Source: Sycon ciliatum
Taxonomy: Eukaryota > Porifera > Calcarea > Leucosolenida > Sycettidae
Direction of reading: 5' to 3'
DNA: 64,000 nt
Assembly (NCBI RefSeq): GCF_964019385.1
Contig: NC_088643.1
Span: 19,659,745 to 19,723,744, forward strand
Numbering within the stretch: the stretch's first letter is position 1; every line of letters begins with the position of its first letter. Shown here one piece after another: positions 33,773 to 63,902 of the stretch. The notes under the pieces are model-generated. The model made no database searches. It was not told the origin of the DNA and worked only from the letters and a program-made list of their open reading frames with translations. Position numbers and translations under genes: made by a program.

Positions 33773-33855
33773 TACAGTGCTGGCAACTGAAATCCGACCC
33801 CCTGGGCGACGCACCACGCCGCCCAGGGGGTCGGATTTCAGTTGCCAACACTGTA
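33773..33855. mobile_element. TA-flanked palindromic MITE, 83 bp
   Basis: TACAGTGCTGGCAACTG to CAGTTGCCAACACTGTA. Nearly perfect arms of about 38 bp surround a short GC-rich centre. The TA-CAGTG ends suggest a Tc1/mariner-derived foldback. It is in the putative first intron of the zinc-finger gene. Confidence 0.7.
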
Positions 33856-33979
33856 CTTTATAGTTGGAAATCAAACATGCAAGTACAGTGCAGTATCTAA
33901 TACGCATCAGACCTATCAAGGTTGAAACAGCTAGCTTGAGTCACCATGATCACGTTGCTTTGAACAATTGTCTTTGTAC

Positions 33980-34013
33980 TCCCCCCCCCCCCCCCCCCCC
34001 ACACACACACACA
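33980..34013. repeat. Poly(C) and (CA)n tract
   Basis: About 20 consecutive C followed by (CA)n. A simple-sequence tract just upstream of the coding exon. Open frames through it are not reliable. Confidence 0.95.
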
Positions 34014-34114
34014 TTTGCTGGATCTGCATCATGCCTCGCTCTTATCTTTTTCTGTCTTGCTCTGTCTGCGCGTTCCCCGGGTATGCCCGTGCACAGGTCT
34101 CCTCGATCGCTAGG

Positions 34115-35248
34115 ATGACGTCACTGACAGAGGAAGTCCAGCCCCAACTTAGCCGTGTTTACGAGTGTGCAGACTGCATCGTCGGTTTCGGCGACCGCCG
34201 CAGCCTCACCCAGCATATAGCTCAAGCTCATATGCCGGCAAAGACGCTCGAAGTAGAAGAGGAGAACGGCTTAGATCCCAGCAGCGACAGCCTGGACGAA
34301 GAAGACGGGGAAGAAGACGACGATGACGACGACGACGACGACTACGAACTTGGCGAGGACCCCGCGAATCCCACCAGCAAGAATCGCCACCATTGCCGAT
34401 ACTGTACAAAGTCGTTCCACCGGTCTTTCTGCCTGAAGCGCCACGAGCGGCGGCACACCGGCGAGAAGCCCTTCAACTGTCACGAGTGCGGCAAGCGCTT
34501 CAGCGATCGCTCCAATCTCCTGCAGCACGAGCGCAGCCGTCACAGCGAGGCGCGCACCTACGTGTGCACCGCCTGCCTGAAGCAGTTCGCCCAGTACAAC
34601 TACCTGCGACGCCACCTGCGCAGCGTGCACCGCAACAAGCTCTCGTTCATCTGCCCGGAGCCGTGCAACCATGCGTTCGTCACCGAGGACGCCTGGATAC
34701 AGCACCTGCGCACGCACCGCAACAACGTCAAGCCGATCACGGTGAACGGGCCCTGGCCGTGCAAGGGCAGCAAGACGAAAATCCCGGGCTATCCCGACTT
34801 TCCGACCGCAACTCGCAAGGAAACGGCCGGCGGCTATCGGCAATACCCCGAGGAGCCAGAAGAGCTGGCTCTCGTACGGCCAGTCGCAATGAAGGCGTTC
34901 GGCAATCAAACCGCCGTCGAGCTGTTAAGCCAGGTGTCCACTGCTACCAGCACTGCAGCCGAAGCAACTGTAGCTGCTGTAGCGACCGTCGTAGCTGCAG
35001 CGCAAACTAACTGGGCACCCAGCGACCAAGGCACATTGAATGCATTACCGGACAACCATTTCCATTCAAACGACGCCAAGGTAGAGCTACCCCTCATGCT
35101 GCCGCACCAAGATGTGGGCACCGCGTCAGGGGATAGCCAGGTGAAGATCGAGCAACACCAGATGCCGGTGCTGCTCCCGACTTGCTCCGCACCGAGTACA
35201 ATTACTTCCAGCGATCTGCCAGCTGAGGCTGCTCCAGCACCTAGCTGA
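34115..35248 (+). CDS. C2H2 zinc-finger protein, five fingers
   Basis: 377 codons from ATG 34115, which lies 18 nt after a CACAG acceptor. An earlier in-frame ATG at 33968 would translate the poly(C)/(CA) tract, so I rejected it. Finger 1 is at about residues 13-38 (CADC...HIAQAH). Then comes an acidic linker with nine consecutive Asp. Four fingers follow at about 90-205 (CRYC, CHEC, CTAC, and a last one with CPEPC), with one canonical TGEKP linker after the second finger. The tail is rich in Ala, Thr and Pro and has a possible sumoylation site (VKIEQ). Domain order suggests a nuclear DNA-binding transcription regulator. The coding block is GC-rich compared with its flanks. I do not recognise a specific orthologue. 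Confidence 0.9.
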   Translation: MTSLTEEVQPQLSRVYECADCIVGFGDRRSLTQHIAQAHMPAKTLEVEEENGLDPSSDSLDEEDGEEDDDDDDDDDYELGEDPANPTSKNRHHCRYCTKSFHRSFCLKRHERRHTGEKPFNCHECGKRFSDRSNLLQHERSRHSEARTYVCTACLKQFAQYNYLRRHLRSVHRNKLSFICPEPCNHAFVTEDAWIQHLRTHRNNVKPITVNGPWPCKGSKTKIPGYPDFPTATRKETAGGYRQYPEEPEELALVRPVAMKAFGNQTAVELLSQVSTATSTAAEATVAAVATVVAAAQTNWAPSDQGTLNALPDNHFHSNDAKVELPLMLPHQDVGTASGDSQVKIEQHQMPVLLPTCSAPSTITSSDLPAEAAPAPS

Positions 35249-36260
35249 TTGCCCTGGATGGTAGTCAGTGGAACTTACTGCTTACCTGTGCCTCGTCTGA
35301 TTTCACAAAGTAGGGAGCCTGTCCAGCCTTGTGTTGCGTGATTGTTCGTGTCCTGTCCACTTTCACTGTCAGTCCGGGCTCTGAGTTTTGTATGCACTCT
35401 CCTTAGCCAACGTTTGGAGACCCTCCTGTGCCGTGAGTGCGCAGCCCGTGTGTTCCAGTAGTGGTACTACTGTTGTTCTTTTTTGCTTCCTTTTAGTCCG
35501 TGGATGTATATCCATGAGTGGGTGTGCGTGTGGGTGTTGTGTGGGTGTGCATGTGTGTGTGTGTGTGTTGTGTAGGTGTGCGTGCGCATGCATTTGTCTA
35601 TTACCGAATTAGTTGCTTGCAGTAAGTGTCCATCTCCACCTAGACCCAAGCTTCCCAAACCAGAAAGAACCTCACCAAGTTGATGTGTTTGTTGCTGCAA
35701 CCTACTCCTAGAAACCCAACTGTTCATCTCGGTCTTCATCATATTTCAAAACTTAGAAAAAACACACACACACACAGACAAGTAGCCCCCCTTGTGCATG
35801 CTCATGATATGAAACCTGACGTTTGCATTTTCGGATGCTTGCCCTGCTCATGCACCACTCATATTCCTGGTGTGCTGGCTCGTACGGCCGACCCTCATGC
35901 TTCTCCTGCTCTTTTCCATTGCCATGTGGTAGATCTCATGTGCACTCTTACTCCAATCCTATGCCTTCTGCTATCCCACTTTCTTACTTGTTTTCCAGTG
36001 TTCTCATTCATTTTTTCTAATATTGCTTGTTTGTTTTCGTTTGGCTCGTCTTATTTAATCGGTGTGCAGTAGTGCCATGGTCGTCCATACATCAGGAAGA
36101 TCACCATCCTTGCATTGTACATAGTTAGACTTATATCCATATTACTTTTAGTCCAATGCTCCAGCTTCTTATGTTCCAGTCGTTCTCATGATCCACCTGT
36201 GCGCGTGCAGCTGGCCTGGTTTGAGTGTGGTGCTTGTATACCGGTATAATATATGTGCGT
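35249..36260. other. 3' region of the zinc-finger gene
   Basis: Probably 3'UTR and intergenic DNA. A (TG)n-rich stretch lies at 35518-35590. No further coding domain is seen. Confidence 0.4.
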
Positions 36261-36268
36261 GCGTGTGT

Positions 36269-36354
36269 CAGGGAGTCCGAGTCGTAAACATTTTCTGACT
36301 TCCTAAATACATGTACATGTACTAGTACTGGTATTATAATTTTACGACTCCCTG
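36269..36354. mobile_element. Micro-hAT palindrome, 86 bp
   Basis: Starts CAGGGAGTCCGAGTCGTAAA and ends TTTTACGACTCCCTG. The flanks GCGTGTGT and GTGTGTGT match at 7 of 8 bases, though the right flank continues a GT tract. Same family as 36972-37009. Confidence 0.65.
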
Positions 36355-36636
36355 GTGTGTGTGTGTGAGTCTTTCTCTCTGGCTCATTCTGTAAGCCATA
36401 CCGAGGCAAGCACTGAGAGAGGCTCATACATCAGCTGGACTGGAAGGGGTATAATATGCTCTTCAAGTCTTGGCCGTGCCTTTGTCAACTCAACAGACAA
36501 GCAAACAACTCGCACGTGTCAGCAAGTCCAATAGAAGTTCCACAGTGAAATTCCTTATAGATTCAAATTAAAAGCAAATACTCAAGTCAGTGGCACATCA
36601 ATGTAACAGGGGTTGTGTTCCATGCGTACATGATAA

Positions 36637-36670
36637 CAAGAGTACATGGGGGTTACCGTATGTACTCTTG
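36637..36670. repeat. Micro-palindrome CAAGAGTACA family, copy 3
   Basis: CAAGAGTACATGGG to TATGTACTCTTG, 34 bp. No clear target duplication beyond a shared GATAA. Confidence 0.55.
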
Positions 36671-36971
36671 ATAATAACTTGCAATCATGCTGCACTGAAA
36701 GAAGCTGGTTTACTGCGGGCATTTGCCTCTCTGCTACTACCGGTGCATCTCGTATGATCCAATACATGCATGCTCAGTAAATACTGAAACACTGATCTTA
36801 GCTGCTTCCTGAACAGGAGATTGCAGTCTGCCATTGCGCAACAGCCTTCACGACTGAATTCAACTGGTGTTGTAGTTGTTAATTTGAATAATTTCTACAA
36901 GTACATGTATTCACATTGCAGTGGTTACTGCCTGGGTGAGAGGACCAGCTAATTGAAACGAGGATGACAAG

Positions 36972-37009
36972 CAGGGAGTCGTAAAATACCGGTATTTTAC
37001 GACTCCCTG
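36972..37009. mobile_element. Minimal micro-hAT: perfect 38-bp palindrome
   Basis: Two perfectly complementary 19-bp arms (CAGGGAGTCGTAAAATACC) with no loop. They are flanked by exact 8-bp repeats ATGACAAG at 36964-36971 and 37010-37017. This is about the smallest element that could still carry both termini. Confidence 0.85.
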
Positions 37010-37706
37010 ATGACAAGCACTCAGTAAATTGAGGAGTCAAGCTGGCGAGCAATAAGTTACAAACCAAAATCTGCGGCAAGAAATGCTATGCTCGACACTG
37101 CACACACACACGCAAGCACACACACACACGCACACACACAGAACTTCTATAAAAGCTATGTGCATCAGCGCATCTCAGCAAGCCACACGGCATGACCAGC
37201 AACATCCGTGGGTATATGTACAGACAAGCCTGGCACCTCGCTGGCACACCACGGAAGGGAATGTCTCTCTAGATACTGGGCATCGTGTCACTGGGTGCAC
37301 TGAGTGCATAGGTGCAGTCATCGGCCTCTTATTTACACACGGCGGGAGCGGAATTTTAGAAACTCCACTAAAGGAAAGTAGGGAAATGAAAGCAATTGCT
37401 CTATGGTCTATTAGTAGAAGAGGCAGCCAATATACAAAGCAGCAGCGATAGAATAGATAAACAATATAAGTGGTCAGCAGCTGGTAGTCATTGCGTACTG
37501 TTGTCAAGTCCATAAAGGTAGAAATCACACAGCGGCACGCGATGGCATCTTTCCAGGACTTACTAGGAAACTTGAGTCCAGCTCAACATTCCTGAACGCC
37601 TGCAAACGGGGCATTTGGACCGAACGAGTCTCCCACACAAATCAATTGTGTTCGAATAGGAACATTACTAAAACGTAGCGCATCTAGCATCTGTGTACTT
37701 CTGGCA

Positions 37707-37859
37707 TTAGCTGGCAGGACCCACCCATATGACGACCAAGTACAGAATAGCTAATCCTACGCAGCTGAAAATTGCCAGTGCTACGCCAGGGTTGAACTGG
37801 ACGAGACGCTGCAACGTCTCCTGCTTCTCCTCGGGTGTAGTAGACTTCCTGAGTGCCAT
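37707..37859 (-). CDS. 50-residue single-pass membrane microprotein
   Basis: ATG at 37859 in the context CACGCCATGG, a near-optimal Kozak site. It runs 50 codons to TAA at 37707. The N-terminal 20 residues are polar and charged (MALRKSTTPEEKQETLQRL). Then comes FNPG and one hydrophobic segment at about residues 26-45 (AIFSCVGLAILYLVVIWV), ending GPAS. The layout is typical of a small tail-anchored or single-pass membrane protein. A TTGATGCAG acceptor lies about 45 nt upstream of the ATG, so the ORF may sit in one 3' exon. I do not recognise the family and give no symbol. A chance ORF with both a good Kozak site and a clean topology is unlikely but possible. Confidence 0.55.
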   Translation of the reverse strand: MALRKSTTPEEKQETLQRLVQFNPGVALAIFSCVGLAILYLVVIWVGPAS

Positions 37860-38431
37860 GGCGTGGGACAGCTCCTACTCCAGTGAAACACACACCTGCT
37901 GCATCAAGTGAGAAAGAGAGAAAAGAACCTTTCTCGAGAGTCACAGTGACCCAACTCGTGTCTACAGGTTGATGACCTGACCGTGATGTCTTGCAAGATC
38001 AGAAAAGAGTTCACGTTGTTGCTGCTGATGGTACATCTACGGACTCTTGAAAATCAATCGGGTGAAGCAGTATCCAATTGAATTGACTTTTCTCTTTCCT
38101 TCTCTCCACAACAATCAACAGACAGTAGATGTAGCAATTATTTTATGTTTTCAAAAAAATGATTGTGTTCTGTGTCACATGCACAGTGCAGTGTGTGATC
38201 ATGTGACAAAACTTCAAAAGAAAATAACGTAAAACTGACGCATGCATGACCAAACTCCGGACCAAAGCCGCCAGTGCACAGTATACCATGGCATGCTTTT
38301 CAGCAGTGCAATGGCCAATGCGCTTTATGCAGTACGCTTCGCAGTACACACGTACGAGTATGGCCGGTCCACCGCGCACTGCGCGGGCCAGACAAATCGA
38401 CCAAACCCGGGGTGGGGGTCAGGGATCTTGA

Positions 38432-38555
38432 CTTCATAGCAGGGAGTAGTAGATCTACGACTCGTCTACTACAGTCAGTACTCGTACTACCAAGAGTTCA
38501 TGTACTCTTACTACTTGTACTGTAGTAGCCAGGGAGTAGTACTGTACTACTAGGC
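38432..38555. repeat. Composite palindromic repeat, copy 1
   Basis: Contains two CAGGGAGTAGTA blocks (38440 and 38530), a CAAGAG micro-palindrome (38491-38509) and the edge CTAGGCACTTC. The same composite, inverted and shorter, lies at 39887-39968. Confidence 0.65.
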
Positions 38556-38707
38556 ACTTCAGTCACGTGACATGACCTGTCAAAAAGTGCTAACGCTGAA
38601 TCGCGTACATGCATGGCACCAAGGAAAGGCGCATGCATAGATCGATCTGTAGCTGCACGGAAGCTGCGCAGGGCCTTCTCGTGTGGCGCAGCATGTAGCT
38701 GAGGCCC

Positions 38708-39229
38708 TCAGCTTTCGTTTGAGCCCACATACGTCATGATGCGGCAATTTTTTGAACTCACGTACAGTTCGAGTAAAATCGGCAAGGATTTTTCGGGCAT
38801 TTCACTTGGTTGCACGCATTTGCCATGTAGCTCATCGTCTTCAGCGTCGTATTTCCTTTCGGAATCAGTTGTCCTCGTTCGTCCAACACTTTGCGCATTG
38901 CTGCGCAAGGAGAAATAATGCGAGGTGTTATTGGAAGCGAACCGCGACAGGCGTCCTCCCGGCAATAGTCCTTGTTCGTCGGAGCCCATGCGCATGGCTG
39001 CGCAAGAAGAAATATTGCCAGGTGTTATTGGAGTCGCATCGGAGCAGTCGTCCTCTCCTGCAGGCGACGAGTAGGACAGTATATACTTCGGCGACTGGAC
39101 CAAGAGAGCTGACATCAAAACGGCCTGCTCGGAACAAATCGTCAGCTGATCAGCAGGTGGCTTCCAGCGACCAAGAAAAGCATTGACGGTGATATTGTAC
39201 CAAGAATCCAGCACACACTCTATGCACAA
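38708..39229 (-). CDS. Uncharacterised ORF with internal repeat, perhaps a relic
   Basis: 173 codons. It includes an acidic stretch (SPAGEDDCSDATPITPG) and ends YVGSNES. The DNA holds a tandem duplication of about 95 bp (about 38870-39062). The same peptide theme, SNNT-x2-YF-x-LRS, is read in this frame from one copy and in a second frame from the other copy. So at least one frameshift separates them. It could be a decayed gene or a repeat that only looks coding. No domain recognised. Confidence 0.3.
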   Translation of the reverse strand: MCIECVLDSWYNITVNAFLGRWKPPADQLTICSEQAVLMSALLVQSPKYILSYSSPAGEDDCSDATPITPGNISSCAAMRMGSDEQGLLPGGRLSRFASNNTSHYFSLRSNAQSVGRTRTTDSERKYDAEDDELHGKCVQPSEMPEKSLPILLELYVSSKNCRIMTYVGSNES

Positions 39230-39886
39230 AATCTCTCATGTTGGAGTTGCTGAAGTTTCAGTAGTCCCAAAAATTTGCAGACGATGTTCTACATGTAATA
39301 GTTTGTCATTTCTTTCCGTCAAATACCCGGTAAATTCTAGTTTGCTCAGTCTTCGGCTCATTGTTCTTCCGTACTCGTCACCACGTCAGTACTGTACATG
39401 TAGCAACAATGTGTTCTGGCACTGAATTATTGTAGTTACTTTATCTTACCTCAAAGTCTCATCTTATGCTTTTCCAAAGGCTTTTCTGCACTGTTTTCAT
39501 GCTGTTGCGCTGGAGTTGCTATGCTGTTGCTATGGAGTTGCCATGGTGACCACACCCGATATCTTCGTCGGAGCTGCCGGACGGATGAAAAATGCGAAGT
39601 TTTTCCAAACCATGCTGTTTCTGCATTCATCTGGTTATTTTGACCTGCTTCCAGCGAGCCTGGTATTTTGCCACTATAGACACTGAAGCAAGTTCTGCCA
39701 ATTTCTGATATGCTGCTGGTGCCGTCGAAATACTGAAAATGCCGTTATTCAATTCTCCGACTTTGGGTGGCTATATCTCTGTGCCAAGTTATTCTTTTTG
39801 CTTCAAATTTTCTGTGGAGTCTTCCTAAACCTATCTGAATCGGATACAAAAAAGAAATACGCGTATTTCTCGTTTTGAAAAAATCG

Positions 39887-39968
39887 CCTGAAGTGCCTAG
39901 TACTACTCCCTGGTAGTAGCAAGAGTTCATAACCCCCCGGGGTTGTAGTACTACTCCCTGCTTCATCG
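39887..39968. repeat. Composite palindromic repeat, copy 2 (inverted)
   Basis: GAAGTGCCTAG, then ACTACTCCCTGG, CAAGAGTTCATAAC and ACTACTCCCTGC. This is the complement order of 38432-38555 with a shorter centre. Confidence 0.65.
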
Positions 39969-40256
39969 TATGGTCGAAGACTGAAGAGAAATGTAATAGT
40001 TACATTGATTTTGTCAGATTTGAGTTCCACCTATACCAGGAAGATGCAGTATTCCTCTTTGGATTGGTGAAGCTGAGGTGCTAGGAGTATGAGCTGATTG
40101 GAAACCACGATTGATCTAGGGAAGCCTGGAGAGGTCTCAAGGAAACTATGGATCTTCGCCCGAATATAACTTGTAGGTCGTTTTTAAAAAATACAAGTAA
40201 CTGATTGTCCCCAAATTTGTATTGATTCGAGATTTGCTTTGTGGGTGTTGTGTCAG

Positions 40257-59855
<19,599 letters not shown>

Positions 59856-60527
59856 TCCTAATCCTGTACTCACAGTTAAACAAGCATGTACCTGAGGAGT
59901 AAGGTGCAGGGCGTCACTATCCAACATGGCCTCTTGCTGAAGCCGCTTCCGATGGCTTTTTGTCCGCCATGTGTCTGCAGAATACCCTGTTTCCAGAGAC
60001 TTCACGAAAAATTACTATTTATTCACCCGCCGTGCATGCCCCAGTCACCAGCATGGCTGGAACGACAATACTTGAGCTCATAAGAATACATCCCAGCATA
60101 ACCAGTCATACCTCACATTGCTCACCACGCTTGTTTTTACCACTTTTTAACCCATTGCCGCCTGCTGCTGCTGCTGCTTGCTACGCATCTTTACAAATTG
60201 CTGTTAGCATCGTTACACATTTCTTCTCTTACAGTTCGTAGTATTTTTTTTACTTCACTCTATTTTCTTTCACGTGTTCATAAAATAGCAAGTTTAGAGA
60301 GTTTTCACCACTCTCTCTGGCCAGCTGGGCGCTCCAGTAAGAATAGAACGTAGACCGTTAGGGAATCTGGCCAATATTTAGCCATGTTTTAACAACCTGT
60401 TCAGATCTTATCTTCTGTTCAATTTTGCTAATTTTGTGAACGCTGGGCACGCAGACAAAGCTGCCTCTCCTCTTATAACACAGAAAACCATTTCAACAAT
60501 GTCTTGTGCGAGTGGAGTGACTATTGT

Positions 60528-60533
60528 AATAAA
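60528..60533 (+). terminator. Candidate TRAPPC10 polyadenylation signal
   Basis: AATAAA about 670 bp past the TRAPPC10 stop. It is the first clear signal downstream on this strand. Confidence 0.4.
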
Positions 60534-60539
60534 ATATCA

Positions 60540-61011
60540 TGATATAGAAAACTACACGAGTAAAACAGATTCTAAGGGGGGGGGGGGGTTCTCTTGCTGT
60601 AAAGAATATTATCGGCTAAATATCTGCAAATATGGCAGCGATGCACGCAGGATGCTGCACGGAGATGCCTGCGGAATATTTCACTAAGCAGGTTTGGAAC
60701 GAAAGAACGCGATCGCCTCTTATATCTATGCACTGGCCGGCAGCACATGAGATGGTGCTCCAATAAAGACCCAAGTTTGGCAAAAGCAGGTCAGAAAATT
60801 CTGAAAAAAAATCTACTTGAGACGTTCAAAAAGCAGAATGCCCAGCGCACACTACCACTGGAAAAAAAAGGCGCTTGTAATGGCCAGTGGTAGCTCTCAA
60901 CAGATGCATACGTGGCGATGCACATTGCCTCACACCACAGCGCACAGTGGTGTGTGTGATTCAGGTGTGAACTGCTCACAGTCACGATGCCAGTCAGGTC
61001 GTCGTCCTGTT
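60540..61011. other. Convergent intergenic/3'UTR region
   Basis: Lies between two convergent genes. It has a poly(G) run at about 60578-60589. No coding sequence or clear minus-strand polyadenylation signal was seen. Confidence 0.45.
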
Positions 61012-63300
61012 TTACGGCAGGTCGAGAATGACCTTAACAAAGTTGGACGGGAACTTTCCGATCTTGTTGTTCAGCTCACCCATGTACCAGTCCTTGCCTT
61101 CGCGATCCAGTAGATAGATTATATCACCAGTCTGCAAAGTAAAAAAAAAGAAACACGAGCAAAGAGCACAAGACACAGCTGCAGTGTTTTCCACGGTTCA
61201 AGCCACAGTCTCACCAAGTAAACCACACGTTTGGACATGTTTCCCTGGCTTCAGGCATTGTGCGTATGGATACATGCTGAAATGAAAATGTGAACAGGCT
61301 TTATTTATATACATGTAGCATGCTCGACACTCGACAAGTCATGCAATTTGTCCCAAGGACGGAGGTACCGAAAGCATACTGAGAGTACCGTTAGACTGTA
61401 TCACAATGCATACCAAGACGTTGCGGGCACGACCAATACAAGTACATGTACAGTGACAGCTTACGTTAAACGTCAGCTCGTCATCCTGCTCTGCTCCAAA
61501 GTCGAACAGTGCTTCAACACGTGGACTCAGATCGGACTCGGCTGAGATATTGCTAGAGAGTTTCACTGCAGCACACGAGAAAGAACAGTCCGGAGGAAGT
61601 ATTGTTAAGAAGTGCAAAGGAGACAGAAGAGAATGAGCACCAGCCAAGCACGTTGCCCATGCTTTTCATGCCCTCAAGTGTTCTTCCCAGTACACACAGT
61701 ACAGCCCTTGAAGCAGTAGTGCACACTTGACAAGCACACTTGACAAGTGGCAGGAACATTGCCTTTCAACACACTACAGTACTTCAACATGAGAGCAACA
61801 GTCCAAACACAACACGAGTACGCGACTGGTAAATTATGGGTCTGGGCGCCCTGCACTCATGAACTCAAGCCCACAATGTCCCATACATGTACCAGCACAT
61901 CTGTTTTGCTCGATTCGTTAGAGTACCGCCGCGATCTATAAGTTTCGGATGCACAAACTTTCCTTCCATACAAAAGTTCACTTCAAACCACAGAGAAAGA
62001 GATTTTGCACAGTGCGAAGACTGTAGCTGTATGATGTAGTGAAGGCAACGTGCCTTGCATATGGCCCATAGACCGGAGATCACAGTTGCATACTGTTGTT
62101 TACGGACACTTGATGAGAGGCCGTGTGTTCAATTCCCAGTTGCAGCAAAGATTATTTATTTCCATGCCCGGGATACCCACCTGGGATTGGGTAGTGGCAC
62201 CTGATTTCATTTGGAGACATTCGGAAGACAACGGCAACAAGGGAGAGGAGATGAGCGCCACCCTCACTATGTCAAGCTCGTTGAAACAAGAAGGCCTCTA
62301 GCAGCTCCTGCCTCTACGGCCAGACTTGCCCCTAGGCCTTTCGAGTACACTGAGCTGAAAATATGATTTTCTCAAAATGTGGCGCTTAGCGGGTGTTGCA
62401 TCTCAGCTCTTCAGATCTACAAAGTACAAATCTCACAGCACGTTAGAGCAGCGCAACATGGCCTTACCGGCTGCTTCGTTTTCGGGCAGATCAATCTTGA
62501 TTTCCACATAGCCCACCGGGAAGATACCGGTCTTGTTCACGTGTACACCTTCCATCCATTCCTTGTCGATGCGACGCAGCAGGAAGATCTCGTCCCCGGC
62601 CGAGAACGTCAGCTCGTCGGACGCCTCGGCCTTGTAGTCGAACGTGGCCACGGCATACGGATCTGTTCGGCCTCCCTGCGCGTGGACAGACAACAAATGC
62701 ACAATATACGCAGGAGGGGGACACATGTTAGAAGTAAGCAGAAGGCAACGAGCGGGTTCTGTGCCAGGGGCGCCCCCCCCCCCCCCCAAATGCATTTGGG
62801 GTTTGAGCCTCCCCGTGACTTTTTCGGGACATGTGATGCAAGCCTGCCCAATATCATGGAGCATTCTGATGTGCATATCATCAAGACTACGACTTGTACA
62901 TAAACCAGAGTGTGCAGATCCACATCTGTGCTGCATAAAACCGATCCCACGGCGAATACTCTTGTATAGGTCATCATGAATCATAGAAACCTGTCCTATC
63001 CTAGGTTGTTTGTTTGTTTGTTTTTATTTTACTTCACCAGGTACACTGGCGTTTCTGCCTTCTCATCTAACCATATGGCTAGGCTCTCAATGAAAGATGA
63101 AAAAACATCTCTTATTGGTCACGGCCCATTACGAGAATAAACGATTTCAGAACAACGAAAACGACAATGACAGCAACAGCAACAACACAGGACAATTACC
63201 TCCTTTGCCTCCGCTTCTTTTTCAGCCTTTTTGGGTTCTTCGGTAGCAGCAGCAGCAGCGGGCTTCGCGTCACCAGCAGACATATCAGCCGAAGGCTCTT
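61012..63300 (-). CDS. Adaptor protein with two C-terminal SH3 domains (5' part outside window)
   Basis: Exons (minus): 63200-63300, 62468-62675, 61465-61565, 61012-61131. Phases join, giving 175 residues to TAA. Order: a low-complexity Ala/Lys/Glu stretch (EEPKKAEKEAEAKE), SH3-1 (AVATFDYKAEASDELTF, then GIFPVGYVEI), a short linker, and SH3-2 (ALFDFGAEQDDELTF, DWYMGEL, GKFPSNFVKV), with the end two residues after it. Both have the ALYDY-like start, the DELTF acidic loop, the Trp (replaced by WM and WY forms) and the Pro-Ser/Pro-Val-x-(F/Y)V end of functional SH3 folds. SH3 domains bind proline-rich ligands. The layout suits endocytic or cytoskeletal adaptors, but I cannot name the family. An acceptor at 63301 shows the gene continues upstream. 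Confidence 0.85.
62090..62360. other. Possible retroposon in SH3-gene intron
   Basis: GTGTGTTCAATTCCCAG at about 62120 resembles a B-box, and the following GATGAGCGCCACC and TTGAAACAAGAAGGCC words have the look of a repeat. No A-box was found. Weak. Confidence 0.2.
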
Positions 63301-63730
63301 CTGCAAGGCAATGGCAAGGGACAAAGAATAGCCAATTGCATTTTTAACACACCGAAAATGCACGTGAAATCATATCACCTCTCATCTTTTCAGAACTACC
63401 CCTCGCATCTCTCAGCAGGGATTGCCTCAGGCGAAGTGATTCAGTACGTCCATGCTGCTTGATGATAGATACATCCATGCCTGGGCATTCATTTTATTCT
63501 ATTACTTATTAGCTTCTTGCTCTCCTTGCACTACCTGGTCAACTGCTTGCACCGGTGAGTTTTGCTGCACTGCCATGACTGGGGTGAACGCAGCAGACAT
63601 CCGGCACGTTGTACAATGATATGCAATTAGCCAATACACAATACGTGTACTTAGGGCTTGTATGAATGCAGAAGGCATCATACAGATAGCACATGATATG
63701 ATGTAATTAGCAATATACATACATTATACT

Positions 63731-63902
63731 TACACACACAACAGAGGCGAAAGGCTGTGCTAGCTGTAACTTAAAGTTTCCCGCATCGGAGCGATCATCA
63801 GACAGCAGCATTCACCGTGAATGCTGCTGTCTGATGATCGCTCCGATGCGGGAAACTTTTTAAGTTACAGCTAGCACAGCCTTTCGCCTCTGTTGTGTGT
63901 GT
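63731..63902. repeat. Near-perfect 172-bp palindrome
   Basis: Arms of about 85 bp around one central base (63816). The left arm begins ACACACAACAGAGGCGAAAG and ends CAGCATTCAC. The only visible difference is an added T in the right arm (CTTTTTAAG versus CTTAAAG). A MITE or a recent inverted duplication, in or upstream of the SH3 gene. Confidence 0.9.

Noticed and set aside
33968..34114. Upstream ATG extension of the zinc-finger protein
   Set aside because: It would translate the poly(C)/(CA) tract and cross a good splice acceptor (34091-34096). The ATG at 34115 just after the acceptor is more plausible.
63502..63720. Extra exon of the SH3 gene (minus, ending GEQEANK)
   Set aside because: No donor or acceptor pair joins it in phase to the 63300 exon, and it has no domain.
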